Below, piece after piece: positions 13,741 to 14,400 of a stretch of DNA of 14,400 nucleotides. Position numbers and translations under genes: made by a program. Position 1 is the stretch's first letter, and each line of letters starts with the position of its first letter. The notes under the pieces were generated by a model that did no database searches, had not been told where the DNA came from, and saw only the letters and a list, made by a program, of their open reading frames with translations. The stretch is from Lachnospiraceae bacterium (GTDB taxonomy: Bacteria; Bacillota_A; Clostridia; Lachnospirales; Lachnospiraceae): positions 1-14,400 of the forward strand of contig JAGADM010000142.1 of the NCBI GenBank assembly GCA_017613595.1, in the 5' to 3' direction.

Positions 13741-13780
13741 GAACTCCGGCCGGATGCCCGAAGACATCCGGCGGGAGTCC
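13741..13780 (-). terminator. Strong UUCG-tetraloop hairpin after xylulokinase
   Basis: Two 18-base arms (13763-13780 and 13741-13758 in transcript order) pair with one C-C mismatch and two G-U pairs around a UUCG tetraloop (13759-13762). The stem starts about 14 bases after the xylulokinase stop codon. Only a short U-rich stretch (UUUCU) follows, so it may act as an imperfect intrinsic terminator or a 3'-end stabiliser that still allows some read-through into the methyltransferase gene. Confidence 0.75.
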
Positions 13781-13794
13781 GCCGTCTCAGTCAT

Positions 13795-14400
13795 TTATTT
13801 GTTCAGTTCTGCCATCGCCTTAAAGGACGGTACCAGTGCCGGATACAATCCGCGGAAGATCTGATATCTCTTCTCGTACTCGGCAACAATCGCGGGATCC
13901 TGGTCGATCGTGTCAACGACACGGATCAGCTTGCCGGCAGCCTCCTCAACGGAAGCATACTCGCCGCAGCCGACAGCCGCAAGGATCGCAGCGCCGTAGC
14001 CGGGACCTTCTTCGCAGTTGATCTTGTCAACCTTCACGTTCATGATGTTGGCAAGCACCTTACACCAGAGCGGGCTCTTAGCGCCGCCGCCGATCGCACG
14101 GATACGCTCGATCTTAACGCCGAAGGAACGGGCAATCTCAAGGGCATCGCGGAGTGCGTAGGTTACGCCTTCCATAACCGCAAGGGTCATATCCTCACGC
14201 TTCGTATCCATCGAAAGACCGATGAAGCAGCCTCTTGCGTCAGGGTTGTTGTGAGGCGTACGCTCGCCCATCAGGTACGGCAGATAGTAAACGTTGTTCT
14301 TGCCGATCTCCTTGATGTTCTTCTGCTCTGCCGCGTAATCCTTCGTGCCGATGATGTCATCCATCCACCACTTATTGGAGGATGCGGCGGAAAGCATGCA
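13795..14400 (-). CDS. xylB: Xylulokinase, C-terminal part (runs off the window)
   Basis: The last 201 codons of an FGGY-family sugar kinase are present. YLPYLMGERTPHNNPDARG is the family's C-terminal signature region, and RAIGGGAKSPLWCKVLANIM carries the GGGAxSxxW ATP-binding motif. In this family GERTPHxDPxARG with EGVTYALRDALE is most like XylB, which phosphorylates D-xylulose to xylulose 5-phosphate in xylose use. The N-terminal catalytic region is outside the window, so other FGGY kinases remain possible. The reading frame stays open to the right edge. A strong hairpin follows the stop codon. Confidence 0.88.
   Translation of the reverse strand, partial: CMLSAASSNKWWMDDIIGTKDYAAEQKNIKEIGKNNVYYLPYLMGERTPHNNPDARGCFIGLSMDTKREDMTLAVMEGVTYALRDALEIARSFGVKIERIRAIGGGAKSPLWCKVLANIMNVKVDKINCEEGPGYGAAILAAVGCGEYASVEEAAGKLIRVVDTIDQDPAIVAEYEKRYQIFRGLYPALVPSFKAMAELNK

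Noticed and set aside
13702..13794. 31-codon N-terminal extension of the methyltransferase
   Set aside because: The stretch contains the terminator-like hairpin and encodes a basic non-conserved peptide, and AAGGGAG marks the downstream ATG.

Overview
The window is dense, bacterial, moderately GC-rich DNA in which every credible gene lies on the minus strand. Strong AGGAGG-type ribosome binding sites, a Pro/Thr-rich lipoprotein linker, MacB-like ABC pairs and the protein families all suggest a Clostridia genome, most likely Lachnospiraceae (inference from gene content, not a database match). No rRNA, tRNA, CRISPR array, insertion sequence or prophage signal was seen. Both edge genes run out of the window: nicotinate phosphoribosyltransferase at the left and xylulokinase at the right.

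In transcription order (right to left): the 3' end of a xylulokinase gene ends in a strong UUCG-tetraloop hairpin. Next comes a tightly packed housekeeping run: SAM methyltransferase, Hsp33 redox chaperone, M18 aminopeptidase and dUTPase, with gaps of 9-16 bases. After an 88-base leader rich in inverted repeats come two adjacent G3E/COG0523 (CobW-like) GTPases. The first has a large His/Asp/Cys metal-binding insert built from 16-residue repeats. The second lacks the CxCC motif and appears to be fused to a C-terminal domain resembling the C-terminus of YcgQ/DUF1980. A cytoplasmic SGNH/CE2-type esterase follows.

Next is a three-gene unit: a lipoprotein that is almost entirely a Pro/Thr repeat stalk, and two ABC proteins that each fuse a nucleotide-binding domain to a MacB/FtsX-like permease. 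The two ABC genes overlap by ATGA and probably form a heterodimer. This unit ends at a canonical intrinsic terminator.

The left end is a self-contained NAD-salvage operon: an NrtR-type Nudix/winged-helix regulator, a nicotinamidase-like hydrolase and nicotinate phosphoribosyltransferase. A 17-base operator palindrome fills the -35/-10 spacer of its promoter.

The items most worth a second look are the tandem metal-GTPase pair with its domain fusion, and the leader in front of it, which can form mutually exclusive hairpins. The lipoprotein/ABC unit and the operator-in-promoter of the NAD operon come next. No gap longer than about 150 bases lacks a gene.
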